Origin: a bacterium
GTDB taxonomy: Bacteria > Vulcanimicrobiota > Vulcanimicrobiia > Vulcanimicrobiales > Vulcanimicrobiaceae
Direction of reading: 5' to 3'
Length of the DNA: 43,043 nucleotides
Assembly (NCBI GenBank): GCA_021794205.1
Contig: JAJYRH010000019.1
Coordinates: 1 to 43,043 of the forward strand
Positions within the stretch are counted from its first letter, which is position 1, and each line of letters opens with the position of its first letter. A program made the translations under genes and the position numbers. Below the pieces are notes generated by a model. That model did not search any database. It was not told the DNA's origin and saw nothing but the letters and a program-made list of their open reading frames with translations. Shown one piece after another: positions 22,975 through 30,635 of the stretch.

Positions 22975-24024
22975 CTAGGCCGCACGACGAGCGCGCGCGC
23001 GCAGATGCCGAGCGATTGCATGGCCGATTGCCTCACCTAACCGCGGCGGAACGGCATTTCCGATTTGGCGCCCAACGCTTCCAATTTTACCGACAAATTC
23101 ATAGTCCGTCGGGAACGATTGGAGCGCCGCCATCTCAAGAGTGGAAAGGCCTCTGTGCTTAGACGGGTGAATATAACGACCTTTAGTCGGATTGTAACCG
23201 CAGGTGCGAATTGTTACACTTGGGCGATCCCACTCGAGCCTGCCAAATGTGTCGGCACCCTGGTGCTTCCCGTTGCGCCAGCAATCGGGTCGCATTCGCA
23301 TCGGCAACGAATGAAAATTCTGTCCGGGTTTAATCATTCGCATGCGCTCAACCATATGATCCGCATGTTGCATATGCATATTGTCGGGCGCTTTCAAACG
23401 CTCAATGGGTATCGACTGAAGGGCATCGCGCACGGTGACCCATGGCCTAAGGCCTAGCAGAGAATCTGCTTCGGCGTGCGTTGGCGCAGGGAAGCAAACC
23501 TTTTGATCTCCGAGGGCGCCGATAATTACAACGCGCTTTCGCAGCTGCGGGACACCGAAGTCGGCTGCATTGATAAGACGCATCTCGACTGCGTAGCGGC
23601 CCTCGAGTTGGCGCTCAATATAGCTAATCACGTCCGGATGTTGCAGCAGTCCCTGAACGTTCTCGAACACGAAAGCTTTGGGCCGAATCGCGAGAACCAT
23701 CTCGAAGTACGTGCGAACCAACTGTCCGCGATCATCGCCGAAGCCGCCGCGCTTCCCCATATTCGAGAAGCTCTGACACGGAGGGCCGCCCGCGATAAGG
23801 TCGACTTCGCCGCGCCGTAGGCCCGAAAGCTGCAAGAGTTCTGCGGCGGAGAATTTTGTGATGTCGCCGTCGTGAACGTTACTAGGATTCCAGTGCGGTC
23901 GGTTCCGAAGAATAGTCGCCCGACAGTCTGCGTCTATTTCAATAGCGAGTCGGGTATCAAAGCCAGCGTTTTCCAGACCGATATCCAGGCCGCCGGCTCC
24001 TGAAAATAGCGATATGACGTTCAT
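22975..24024 (-). CDS. DNA (cytosine-5) methyltransferase
   Basis: A 349-residue C5-cytosine methyltransferase that protects DNA from the neighbouring restriction enzyme. Start 24024 is preceded by GAGGGGG and gives MNVISLFSGAGGLDIGLENA, motif I. Motif IV has the catalytic cysteine C83 in GGPPCQSFSNMG. Motif VI is VFENVQGLL, motif VIII is LRKRVVIIGA, and the C-terminal motifs IX-X are RLLEDRPSVTIR-like (EWDRPSVTIRTCG) and GRQIGNAVPPRLGEAIGHAI. All essential motifs are present. The neighbouring nuclease belongs to the NgoMIV/Cfr10I group, so the target is probably a CCGG-core sequence such as GCCGGC or RCCGGY; this is an inference. Confidence 0.95.
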   Translation of the reverse strand: MNVISLFSGAGGLDIGLENAGFDTRLAIEIDADCRATILRNRPHWNPSNVHDGDITKFSAAELLQLSGLRRGEVDLIAGGPPCQSFSNMGKRGGFGDDRGQLVRTYFEMVLAIRPKAFVFENVQGLLQHPDVISYIERQLEGRYAVEMRLINAADFGVPQLRKRVVIIGALGDQKVCFPAPTHAEADSLLGLRPWVTVRDALQSIPIERLKAPDNMHMQHADHMVERMRMIKPGQNFHSLPMRMRPDCWRNGKHQGADTFGRLEWDRPSVTIRTCGYNPTKGRYIHPSKHRGLSTLEMAALQSFPTDYEFVGKIGSVGRQIGNAVPPRLGEAIGHAIARHLRARARRAA

Positions 24025-24047
24025 TGGCCCCCTCGGAGACTTAGCTT

Positions 24048-24533
24048 GTGGCAAACAGATGTTCGGGCACTAAATCTGGGAGACCTTCGGTCCAGCCCCT
24101 TTCCCGTAGCCAAATGATGGCCCGAGTCACGGGCAAAAATACGGCCCCCGAAATGGCAGTACGGAAAGCGCTTTGGACGGCGGGCGTCCGGTATCGAATT
24201 CATGACGGCCGGTATGCTGGGCGCCCCGATTTGTTTATCCCCAGACTTAACTTGGCTGTGTTCGTTAATGGTTGCTTCTGGCATGGCCATACCTGCCCTA
24301 AGGGTGCACTACCTAAGTCGAACATCGGGTTTTGGGAGACAAAACTGCGCCTGAATGTGCTACGAGATAAGTCAAAAATTGCCGAGCTGGCACGAAATGG
24401 AATTGCGTCGATCGTACTCTGGGCATGCGAGCCTGTAAAAAACGCCGGAACATTGCAGCGGCTGGCGAGACGCTACCATGCTACGAGTTCAAAATCTCGC
24501 GAAACATTTTCTCGGCGTCGCCTACGGTCTTAG
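24048..24533 (+). CDS. vsr: Very-short-patch-repair endonuclease (Vsr)
   Basis: A 161-residue mismatch endonuclease that nicks beside T:G mismatches arising from deamination of 5-methylcytosine. Family motifs are MMARVTGKNTAPEMAVRKAL (N-terminal), YAGRPDLFIP with the catalytic aspartate, FVNGCFWHGHTC with the zinc/catalytic histidines, and IVLWACE near the end. It diverges from the C5 methyltransferase with a 23-bp gap, which is its usual partner. The GTG start at 24048 has GGAG upstream; an internal ATG near 24114 is an alternative. The 3' end overlaps the convergent nuclease gene by 53 bp. Confidence 0.92.
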   Translation: MANRCSGTKSGRPSVQPLSRSQMMARVTGKNTAPEMAVRKALWTAGVRYRIHDGRYAGRPDLFIPRLNLAVFVNGCFWHGHTCPKGALPKSNIGFWETKLRLNVLRDKSKIAELARNGIASIVLWACEPVKNAGTLQRLARRYHATSSKSRETFSRRRLRS

Positions 24534-25359
24534 TTTCGAATACCCCGTCTACGGCTGCTTGAGGTTTGCTGCCGACACTGGTAATGGAATGCGTAGCAAC
24601 AGTGTGTAGAGCTGTTCTATCGGCAGTCCCAACCATGGATGCGACGGCGTGGAATACCAGCCCTATTGGCTCTGTCTTCCAAAGGCGTGTCTGTAGGTGC
24701 ACGTAGAGGGCCTTCATTAGGCTCCCCTCGTGAGAGATTTGAAGACGTCTGTCAGGCCTTAGAGTGTACTTGGCGGCAAGGTAGCCTCGTATGTCGTCAT
24801 ATGCGCATTGATCCTTAAGCTCGAGATATCGGTTTTCGTGCCAGTCAATGATCTCGAGCGCGAGGGGCGAGGTAGTGCTTCCAACGTTGAGCCTTTCACG
24901 GCTAACTAAGACGAAATCCGGATTTGACGATATTAGTTCTACCCCCGCGCGCCGAACCTCGGCCTTCAGGGTTGACAGCATTTCTTGGAGACCCGGCTGA
25001 TATAGTTTATTCGAGTCGAATCGCAGGACGTTCGGCAATCGAACGGCTACGTATTTCGTGTTTTCGGTCGACTGGACGCGTTGCGAAATAATGCAGAGTA
25101 GCCATTCGAACCAATCGCCGTGTAATTTCGATATCGCCTGCCGAATGGATTCCTCGCTTCGTCCCGCGGCCTTCATTCGGCTTTCTGCTGACGAATCTAG
25201 AAGCTCCATAATTGCATCAAAGGTTGTGTCGCACTCAAGCGAATTTTCGGCCAGCACATCTACAAACACCATTCTCGCAATTCGCACTTCGTCGACCAAA
25301 GTTGAGGGGTTCTCATTTCGCCGGATTTCTGGGTGGCCTGGGCCCGTTAGATCGCTCAT
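24481..25359 (-). CDS. Type II restriction endonuclease, NgoMIV/Cfr10I family
   Basis: A 292-residue nuclease forming a restriction-modification set with the C5 methyltransferase and Vsr. Start 25359 follows GGGAG. The active-site pattern of the NgoMIV/Cfr10I/Bse634I family, P-D-X46-55-K-X12-13-E, is seen exactly: P147-D148 in SSNPDFVLV, K197 in YLAAKYTLRPDRRLQ, and E211 in SHEGSLMKAL, with spacings 48 and 13. Family members act as tetramers and cut before CCGG (GCCGGC for NgoMIV, RCCGGY for Cfr10I). The length matches (NgoMIV about 286). I recognised this from the spacing pattern, not from a search. It lies next to a truncated hsdM remnant. Confidence 0.83.
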   Translation of the reverse strand: MSDLTGPGHPEIRRNENPSTLVDEVRIARMVFVDVLAENSLECDTTFDAIMELLDSSAESRMKAAGRSEESIRQAISKLHGDWFEWLLCIISQRVQSTENTKYVAVRLPNVLRFDSNKLYQPGLQEMLSTLKAEVRRAGVELISSNPDFVLVSRERLNVGSTTSPLALEIIDWHENRYLELKDQCAYDDIRGYLAAKYTLRPDRRLQISHEGSLMKALYVHLQTRLWKTEPIGLVFHAVASMVGTADRTALHTVATHSITSVGSKPQAAVDGVFETKTVGDAEKMFREILNS

Positions 25360-25658
25360 TGTGTGCTCCCGTTTGGCCATCCGGCGCACCAATCCTTATC
25401 ACGCGGCCACTCTCGCTTGCAATCAGTTCGTCCATCGTTGGAGTGAAACGCCACGATTCCGGTACGAAGAGTTACGCCGTAGCATGCCTCGTTGAGCCTG
25501 CGGCGTGAACGAGCCGCCACTAGCCGAAGTTCGCCTAGGCGTTTGATAAAGAGCAGATAGGTGATTTGTTCGATGACGGAGAGCGGGTTGGATACACCGC
25601 CCGACCAAAAATCGTTCCAAATGCTATCAATCTGGCTGCGAATCTCACCGGTCAGCAT
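25356..25658 (-). pseudogene. hsdM: Truncated hsdM (type I methyltransferase N-terminus)
   Basis: The first 45 or so residues, MLTGEIRSQIDSIWNDFWSG, then GVSNPLSVIEQITYLLFIKR and LGEL, are those of HsdM N-terminal domains. AGGAGAG precedes the ATG at 25658. The frame then continues through about 55 residues unlike HsdM and stops at 25356, overlapping the restriction enzyme start by 4 bp. A full HsdM has about 500 residues and a SAM-binding NPPF motif, both absent. The gene was cut by the arrival of the type II system or by deletion. Confidence 0.8.
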
Positions 25659-25790
25659 AGCTCTCCTATGTACGGCACCCAAACGAATGGCGGCGAAGCC
25701 CACAGGGCGCCCGATCCGGGCTTCGGTATCCCGTGATGCGGCTACTGCACTCGGAGCCGGGATGCCTCGCTGAGGCGGTGGCCGGGTCGG

Positions 25791-25827
25791 GAAAAGAAAA
25801 GGGGCCCGCGCACCGCGCGAAGCCCCT
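25791..25827 (-). terminator. Terminator after ssb
   Basis: On the minus strand AGGGGC...GCCCCT (6 bp) encloses CGCGC/GCGCG (5 bp) with a short loop, followed by TTTTCTTTTC. This strong intrinsic terminator lies 22 bp after the ssb stop and ends the rpsF-ssb unit before the acquired segment. Confidence 0.85.
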
Positions 25828-25848
25828 GAGGTTCGGTTCGCCCGCCCG

Positions 25849-26280
25849 TCAGAACGGAATTTCGTCGTCGAGATCCTCGTGCGCGAAGTTGCTTGCGGGC
25901 GCCGCGTTTGCAGCCGGGCGCGAATAACCGCCGCCGTCGTGCGACTCATCGCCTCCGCCTTGCGGGCGCGAGCCGAGCATCTGCATGTTGTCGATCACCA
26001 CTTCGACGGCTTTGCGTTTCACGCCGTCCTTGTCGTCGTACGAACGCACGACGAGCCGCCCCTCAACCAGGCAGTTGCTGCCCTTCTTGAGGTAGGTGTT
26101 GCAGGTCTCGCCGAGGCGATCCCACGCGACGATATCGACGAAGGTGACTTCCTCTTTGTTGCGCGGGTTATTCACCGCCAACGAAAATTTCGTCACGCTT
26201 TTCCCGCCCTGCAGCGCGCGCTGCTCGGGGTCGCGGGTCAGGTTCCCGACGAGAATGACGCGATTATACGAACCAGCCAT
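25849..26280 (-). CDS. ssb: Single-stranded DNA-binding protein SSB
   Basis: A 143-residue SSB that coats single-stranded DNA in replication and repair. Start 26280 follows GGGGAG and gives MAGSYNRVILVGNLTRDPEQ, the OB-fold opening. Typical features follow (VTKFSLAVNN, FVDIVAWDRLGETCNTYLKK, VEGRLVVRSYDDKDGVKRKA). A Gly-rich linker ends in the acidic tip DLDDEIPF that binds partner proteins. It is co-transcribed with rpsF upstream and followed by a terminator, and separated from rpsR by 10.8 kb. Confidence 0.97.
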   Translation of the reverse strand: MAGSYNRVILVGNLTRDPEQRALQGGKSVTKFSLAVNNPRNKEEVTFVDIVAWDRLGETCNTYLKKGSNCLVEGRLVVRSYDDKDGVKRKAVEVVIDNMQMLGSRPQGGGDESHDGGGYSRPAANAAPASNFAHEDLDDEIPF

Positions 26281-26351
26281 GATGCATCTCCCCTTCTCGA
26301 AGCGCAGCGCGCCCCGAGTCAACGTGTACGAGCGATTCTCTCGCGCTCCTG

Positions 26352-26367
26352 TGCCAGGTGCCTGGCA
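26352..26367. promoter_or_regulatory. Perfect palindrome in the rpsF-ssb gap
   Basis: TGCCAGG (26352-26358), two bases, then CCTGGCA (26361-26367). It lies about 70 bp ahead of ssb in a 98-bp gap between rpsF and ssb. It could be an RNA hairpin that tunes ssb expression or a protein-binding operator. No T-run follows, so it is not a normal terminator. Confidence 0.45.
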
Positions 26368-26378
26368 GTATAGAACGC

Positions 26379-26744
26379 TTAGTTGCGGTCGCTCGGGTAT
26401 TCGGTGGTCTGGGGGGCGGCGGCGCGTGCGGCCATCGCGGCCATCGCCGCGAGCATACGCTTATCGAGACGAACCACCAGGGCGCGCATCACATCCTCAT
26501 GGAGACCGAGCTGGCGCTCGAGTTCGTGCGAGGCAGGCGCGGTCGAGCGGAACTGCATCGTCACGTACGAGCCCTCGCGGAGATCGTCGATCTCGTAGGC
26601 GAGGCGCTTCTTTCCGAGCTTTTCGGTAGCGACGATTTCGCCGCCCTGTCCCTTGATAATCTCCGCGATCGCTTCCGCGCGTGCGTCGACATCGGCCTCT
26701 TCGAGGGTGGGACGTAAGATGTAAGTCACTTCGTAGTCGTTCAT
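26379..26744 (-). CDS. rpsF: Ribosomal protein bS6
   Basis: A 121-residue small-subunit protein S6. The start is chosen at 26744 (MNDYEVTYILRPTLEEADVD) because AAGGA precedes it. Conserved features are VATEKLGKKRLAYEIDDLRE and GSYVTMQFRS, ending in MRALVVRLDKRM. The last 25 residues are Ala/Met-rich. S6 pairs with S18 in the ribosome, but here its operon holds only rpsF and ssb, with rpsR far away. Confidence 0.97.
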   Translation of the reverse strand: MNDYEVTYILRPTLEEADVDARAEAIAEIIKGQGGEIVATEKLGKKRLAYEIDDLREGSYVTMQFRSTAPASHELERQLGLHEDVMRALVVRLDKRMLAAMAAMAARAAAPQTTEYPSDRN

Positions 26745-26856
26745 TTTTTCCTTCTTCGGACACCTCGGCAGGCGAGCGCCCGTCGCATGGTGGCCCCCCG
26801 CATCGAGGCGGCGAGCAGTGGAGCGGCGCCTCAGGGCACCGCCGGACAACCCCAAG
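26745..26856 (-). promoter_or_regulatory. 5' leader of rpsF
   Basis: About 110 nt precede rpsF, GC-rich, with repeated GGTG and CCGAGGTGTCCG segments near the start codon. In many bacteria an S6:S18-binding leader sits here. The position fits but I cannot verify the fold. Confidence 0.4.
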
Positions 26857-26887
26857 AGTCTATCACGCGAAAGCCTCCCACCGTCAA
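26857..26887 (-). promoter_or_regulatory. Promoter of rpsF-ssb
   Basis: TTGACG (26882-26887) and TAGACT (26857-26862) on the minus strand with a 19-bp spacer, which is long. The TG-A-TAGACTCTT context is shared with the rpsR promoter. It overlaps the upstream part of the divergent RND reading frame, which argues for the later RND start. Confidence 0.6.
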
Positions 26888-26939
26888 GGGCTCGGCCGGA
26901 TTTCCCTCAGGGCCCATCCAGGCTGAGGAGCGAAACTTG

Positions 26940-29900
26940 GTGGCTGTGGGTTTAGCTCGTTTCGCCGTCAACCGCCGCGTCGCCGTCTCGATGATCGCCT
27001 TGGCGTTCGTCGTGCTGGGCATCTTCGCCATCCCGCGGCTCCCCGTCGCCCTGCTGCCCAGCTTCTCGCCACCGGTGATCACCGTCACCGTCAACTACCC
27101 CAACGTCGGCCCCTACCAGATCGAATCGCTGGTCACCCGGCCGATCGAAAACGCCGTCAGCCGCGTCAACGGCATCGAGATGCTCAATTCCACCAGCGAG
27201 CAAGGGCAGAGCCAGGTCCGCGCCACCTTCCACTACGGCACCAATCTCGATACCGCCGCCGTCGACGTGCAGCAGCAGATCGATCGCATCCGCAACCAGC
27301 TCCCCAACGATCCGACGCTCCAGCAGCCGCAGATTTTTAAATTCGACGCGAACTCGCTGCCCGTAATCCGCGGCTACGTCACCGATCCGAATTACTCGCT
27401 GCGCGATCTCGGCTCGCTCTTCACCAATCAGATCGCCGACGAATTCTCCGCCGTCAACGGCGTCGCACAGGTGAGCATCGGCGTCGATCAGCAGCGCGCG
27501 GTGATGGTAGAGCCCGACGCGAGCACGCTCGCAGCGAACGGGCTCACGCTCGATCAAATCGTCACGCGCATCGGGCAAGAGAACGTCAATCTCCCCGCCG
27601 GCATCATCCGCGTCGGCACCAACGAATACCAAGTTCGCACGAACGCGCTCTTCAAAGATGCCGCGCAGATCGGCGATATCGTCGTCGCCACCAAGAACGG
27701 CGTGCCGATCTACCTGCACGATGTCGCGAGCATCAAAGACGCGATCGAAGAGCAGCGCAGCTTCGAACGGCTCGACGGCAAGCCCGCGCTCGGCATCACC
27801 ATCAACGCCCAACCCGACGCCAATATCGTCGCGACCGCCGCCGGGATCTACGGCAAAATCGCGCAGCTCGAACAGCGCTATCCCGGCATGCATATCGGCA
27901 TCGTCTTCGGGCAGCGCACCTTCATTCTGCAAGCGGTGAACGCACTCGAACACACGGCGATCTACGGTGCGATCCTCGCGGTGCTCGTCATCTTCCTCTT
28001 CCTCCATTCGTGGCGCTCGACGTTGGTGGTCGCGGTCTCGCTGCCGATCAGCGTGCTCGGCACGCTCTTCGGCGCGTACGTCTTCGGCTATTCGCTCAAC
28101 GTGATGACGCTCGGCGGGCTCGCGCTCGCGGTCGGATTGATCGTTGACGACGCAATCGTCGTCATCGAAAATATCGCGCGCCATCGATCGATGGGCAAAG
28201 ATGCAAAGACCGCCTCCATCGATGCGACCGGCGAGATTCTCACCGCCGTCATCGCATCGTCGATCACGGTGATCACCGTCTTCGTTCCGCTCGTGCTGAT
28301 CCCGGGCTTACAAGGGCTCATCTTCACGCCCTTTGCGGTGATGGTGATGGTCGCCGTTGCGCTCTCGCTGCTGGTCGCCGTGACGCAGGTGCCGATGCTG
28401 AGCTCGCTCGTCGGGAACGAGATCACCGCCGTCGAGGGCACGCACGCGAACGGTGCCGGCAACGGCAAAGTCTCGCGCGATCCGTTCAAACGCTTCGCCG
28501 CCCGCTTTGAAACGCAGTACGCGCGCTTCGAGCGCACCTACCGTTCGTTGCTCGCGCACGCCGTCGACCGCCCGCGCCTCGTCGCCGGGCTCGCGCTGCT
28601 GCTCGTGGTCGCGACGGTCGGCGTCGTCAAGCTCGGCCTCATTCCCACCGAGACCTTTCCGCCCTCGAACTCTCGCTACGTGCGCTTCTTCCTGCGCACG
28701 CCCAACGGCACCGCGCTCGCGATTACCAACGCCGAAGTGCGCAAGATCGAAAACGAGATGCTCCGCGATCCGCGCGTGCAGAACGTCGGCATCATCGTCG
28801 GCACGCAGGGGCTCTTCAACGCGCTCCCGGTCACCAATCAAGCGACGCTCTCGGTCACGCTCAAACCCAACGTCGTCGGCGACGCGGCGGCAGCGTACGT
28901 CGCGCAATGGCAGAAAAAGCTCTCGACGATTCCGGGGCTGCTCTCGTTCGGGCACACCGTCGATATCGTTTCGAATATCATCTCGCGCGGCCAGAGCGAC
29001 CTCGACATTCAAATCTACGGGCCGAGCTTCACGAAACTCTACTCGATCGCGAAAGACCAAGTGTTGCCCGCCGTGGAAGGGATTCGCGGCATCTCGCGCC
29101 CCGATCTCGGCATCACCGCAACGCAGCCCGAACTCGACGTCAATATCAAACGCACCACCGCCGCCCGGCTCGGCGTCTCAACCGCCGCGATCTCGCAGAC
29201 CATCGACACCGCGACGGCGGGCAGCATCGCTTCCTACCTACAGATCGACGGCACGCAGTACCCTATCGTCGTGCAGTTGCCGCCCACGCAACGGCGCAGC
29301 GAGGGAGCGATTGCCATGCTCGGAGTGCCGCTCGCAACGACCTCCAGCGCACTTGCGCAGAGTGTCACGCCGAGCGCGCCGCTGAGCCAAACGACGCTGC
29401 CGACGATGCCGCTCGGCGAACTCGCGAACCTCACCTTCGGCGTCGGGCCATCGGAGATCACGCGCCAGAATAAGCAGCGCGAGATGGATGTCACCGCGAC
29501 GCTCCTCAATGCGCCGCTCGGGCAGGTCGTCGATGAAGCGACCGCCGCAATGTCGCACGTCACGTTACCGCCGGGATATAGCTGGCAGTTCGGGCAATCG
29601 GTGACCGATCAGGCGAACACTTTTTCCAGCCTCGGGCTCATCGTCGCGCTCGCCATTCTGCTCGTCTACATGCTGCTCGCGGCACAATTCGAATCGCTCT
29701 TGCATCCGTTGGTCATCATGCTCGCGGTGCCGCTCGCGAGCATCGGCGTCGTGCTCGCGCTGCTGTTGACGCACCGTTCTTTCGGCCTCACCGCGTTCAT
29801 CGGCGTCTTGATGCTCGTCGGCATCGTGGTGAAGAACGCGATTCTGGTCGTCGAATTTACGAACCGCTTGCGCTCGCGCGGCTTGAGCGCGCGCGACGCG

Positions 29901-30176
29901 GTGCTGCAGGCGGCGCCGCTGCGTTTGCGGCCGATCGTCATGACGACGCTCGCAACCGTCGGCGGCATGTTGCCGATCGCGATCGGCATCGAACAGGGCA
30001 GCCAGACGCAGGCGCCGCTCGGCACCGTCGTTATCGGCGGGTTGATCGTTTCGACGACGCTCTCGTTGTTGGTGATTCCGACGCTCTATCTCTGGGTCGC
30101 AACGAATATCGAGCCGCGCATGCACCGCCGGGGCCGCAGCGAGATCGCCCCTCCAGTGGTTTGTCACGCCGAGTAG
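26940..30176 (+). CDS. RND efflux transporter (AcrB/HAE1 type)
   Basis: A predicted 1078-residue proton-driven exporter. The true start is near a TTG at 26937 or GTG at 26940, after GAGGAG at 26925-26930; the frame upstream covers the rpsF promoter. The N-terminal membrane segment (RRVAVSMIALAFVVLGIFAI) and periplasmic entry (PPVITVTVNYPNVGPYQIES) are those of HAE1 pumps. The proton-relay aspartates D403-D404 lie in VGLIVDDAIVVIENIARH. The second half repeats the plan and ends with VGIVVKNAILVVEFTNRLRS and the final helices. It has full length and no frameshift. No membrane-fusion protein or TolC-like gene is adjacent. The C-terminal VCHAE and stop come from a 20-bp repeat. Confidence 0.93.
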   Translation: MAVGLARFAVNRRVAVSMIALAFVVLGIFAIPRLPVALLPSFSPPVITVTVNYPNVGPYQIESLVTRPIENAVSRVNGIEMLNSTSEQGQSQVRATFHYGTNLDTAAVDVQQQIDRIRNQLPNDPTLQQPQIFKFDANSLPVIRGYVTDPNYSLRDLGSLFTNQIADEFSAVNGVAQVSIGVDQQRAVMVEPDASTLAANGLTLDQIVTRIGQENVNLPAGIIRVGTNEYQVRTNALFKDAAQIGDIVVATKNGVPIYLHDVASIKDAIEEQRSFERLDGKPALGITINAQPDANIVATAAGIYGKIAQLEQRYPGMHIGIVFGQRTFILQAVNALEHTAIYGAILAVLVIFLFLHSWRSTLVVAVSLPISVLGTLFGAYVFGYSLNVMTLGGLALAVGLIVDDAIVVIENIARHRSMGKDAKTASIDATGEILTAVIASSITVITVFVPLVLIPGLQGLIFTPFAVMVMVAVALSLLVAVTQVPMLSSLVGNEITAVEGTHANGAGNGKVSRDPFKRFAARFETQYARFERTYRSLLAHAVDRPRLVAGLALLLVVATVGVVKLGLIPTETFPPSNSRYVRFFLRTPNGTALAITNAEVRKIENEMLRDPRVQNVGIIVGTQGLFNALPVTNQATLSVTLKPNVVGDAAAAYVAQWQKKLSTIPGLLSFGHTVDIVSNIISRGQSDLDIQIYGPSFTKLYSIAKDQVLPAVEGIRGISRPDLGITATQPELDVNIKRTTAARLGVSTAAISQTIDTATAGSIASYLQIDGTQYPIVVQLPPTQRRSEGAIAMLGVPLATTSSALAQSVTPSAPLSQTTLPTMPLGELANLTFGVGPSEITRQNKQREMDVTATLLNAPLGQVVDEATAAMSHVTLPPGYSWQFGQSVTDQANTFSSLGLIVALAILLVYMLLAAQFESLLHPLVIMLAVPLASIGVVLALLLTHRSFGLTAFIGVLMLVGIVVKNAILVVEFTNRLRSRGLSARDAVLQAAPLRLRPIVMTTLATVGGMLPIAIGIEQGSQTQAPLGTVVIGGLIVSTTLSLLVIPTLYLWVATNIEPRMHRRGRSEIAPPVVCHAE

Positions 30177-30540
30177 AGCTTTGTCACGCCGAGTAGAGCT
30201 TTGTCACGCCGAGTAGGGCGCTTGCGCCCGTATCGAGGCGGCGCGTCATTGTCACGCCGAGTAGAGCTTTGTCACGCCGAGTAGGCTGCGTAGCAGCCGT
30301 ATCGAGGCGGCGCGTCATTGTCACGCCGAGTAGAGCGTTGTCACGCCGAGTAGGCTGCGTAGCAGCCGTATCGAGGCGCCGCGCGCACGTTCCCTCGATA
30401 CGCCGCCGAGCCTGTCCTGAGCGAGCGTAGCGAGTCGAAGGGGCGGCTACTCGGGATGACAACGCTCCCTCGATACGCCGCCGAGCCTGTCCTGAGCGAG
30501 CGGAGCGAGTCGAAGGGGCGGCTACTCGGGATGACAACGC
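30160..30540. repeat. REP-like repeat cluster after the RND gene
   Basis: Starts with 20-bp tandem units (TTTGTCACGCCGAGTAGAGC at 30160, 30180 and a variant at 30200). These are followed by longer units joining GTCACGCCGAGTAG, a small hairpin (for example GGCGCTTGCGCC or GGCTGCGTAGCAGCC) and TATCGAGG. Two larger inverted copies at about 30390-30540 contain CCTGAGCGAGC and GAGTCGAAGGGGCGG and end in GGGATGACAACGC. The first units lie inside the 3' end of the RND gene. The type is that of REP/BIME-like palindromic repeats, and the same motifs recur at 42.5-42.9 kb. Confidence 0.85.
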
Positions 30541-30635
30541 TCCCTTCTGCCCGCCAACGCGCGAACGACAAGCCTCACGACGTGTAGGGGCGCGCCTCGA
30601 AAAGACGAAGTTTCCCGGCCCGGGGAGGACGTTCT

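Noticed and set aside
26787-26939. N-terminal extension of the RND reading frame
   Set aside because: It covers the divergent rpsF promoter, is unlike RND N-termini and lacks a ribosome-binding site, whereas GAGGAG stands before 26937-26940.
30160-30230. Regular 20-bp units resembling a CRISPR array
   Set aside because: Units are contiguous with no unique spacers and no cas genes are present.
30184-30537. Minus-strand frame with repeated peptides (RRLDTAATQPTRRD)
   Set aside because: It simply translates the REP-like repeats. There is no ribosome-binding site and the periodicity is that of the DNA repeat.
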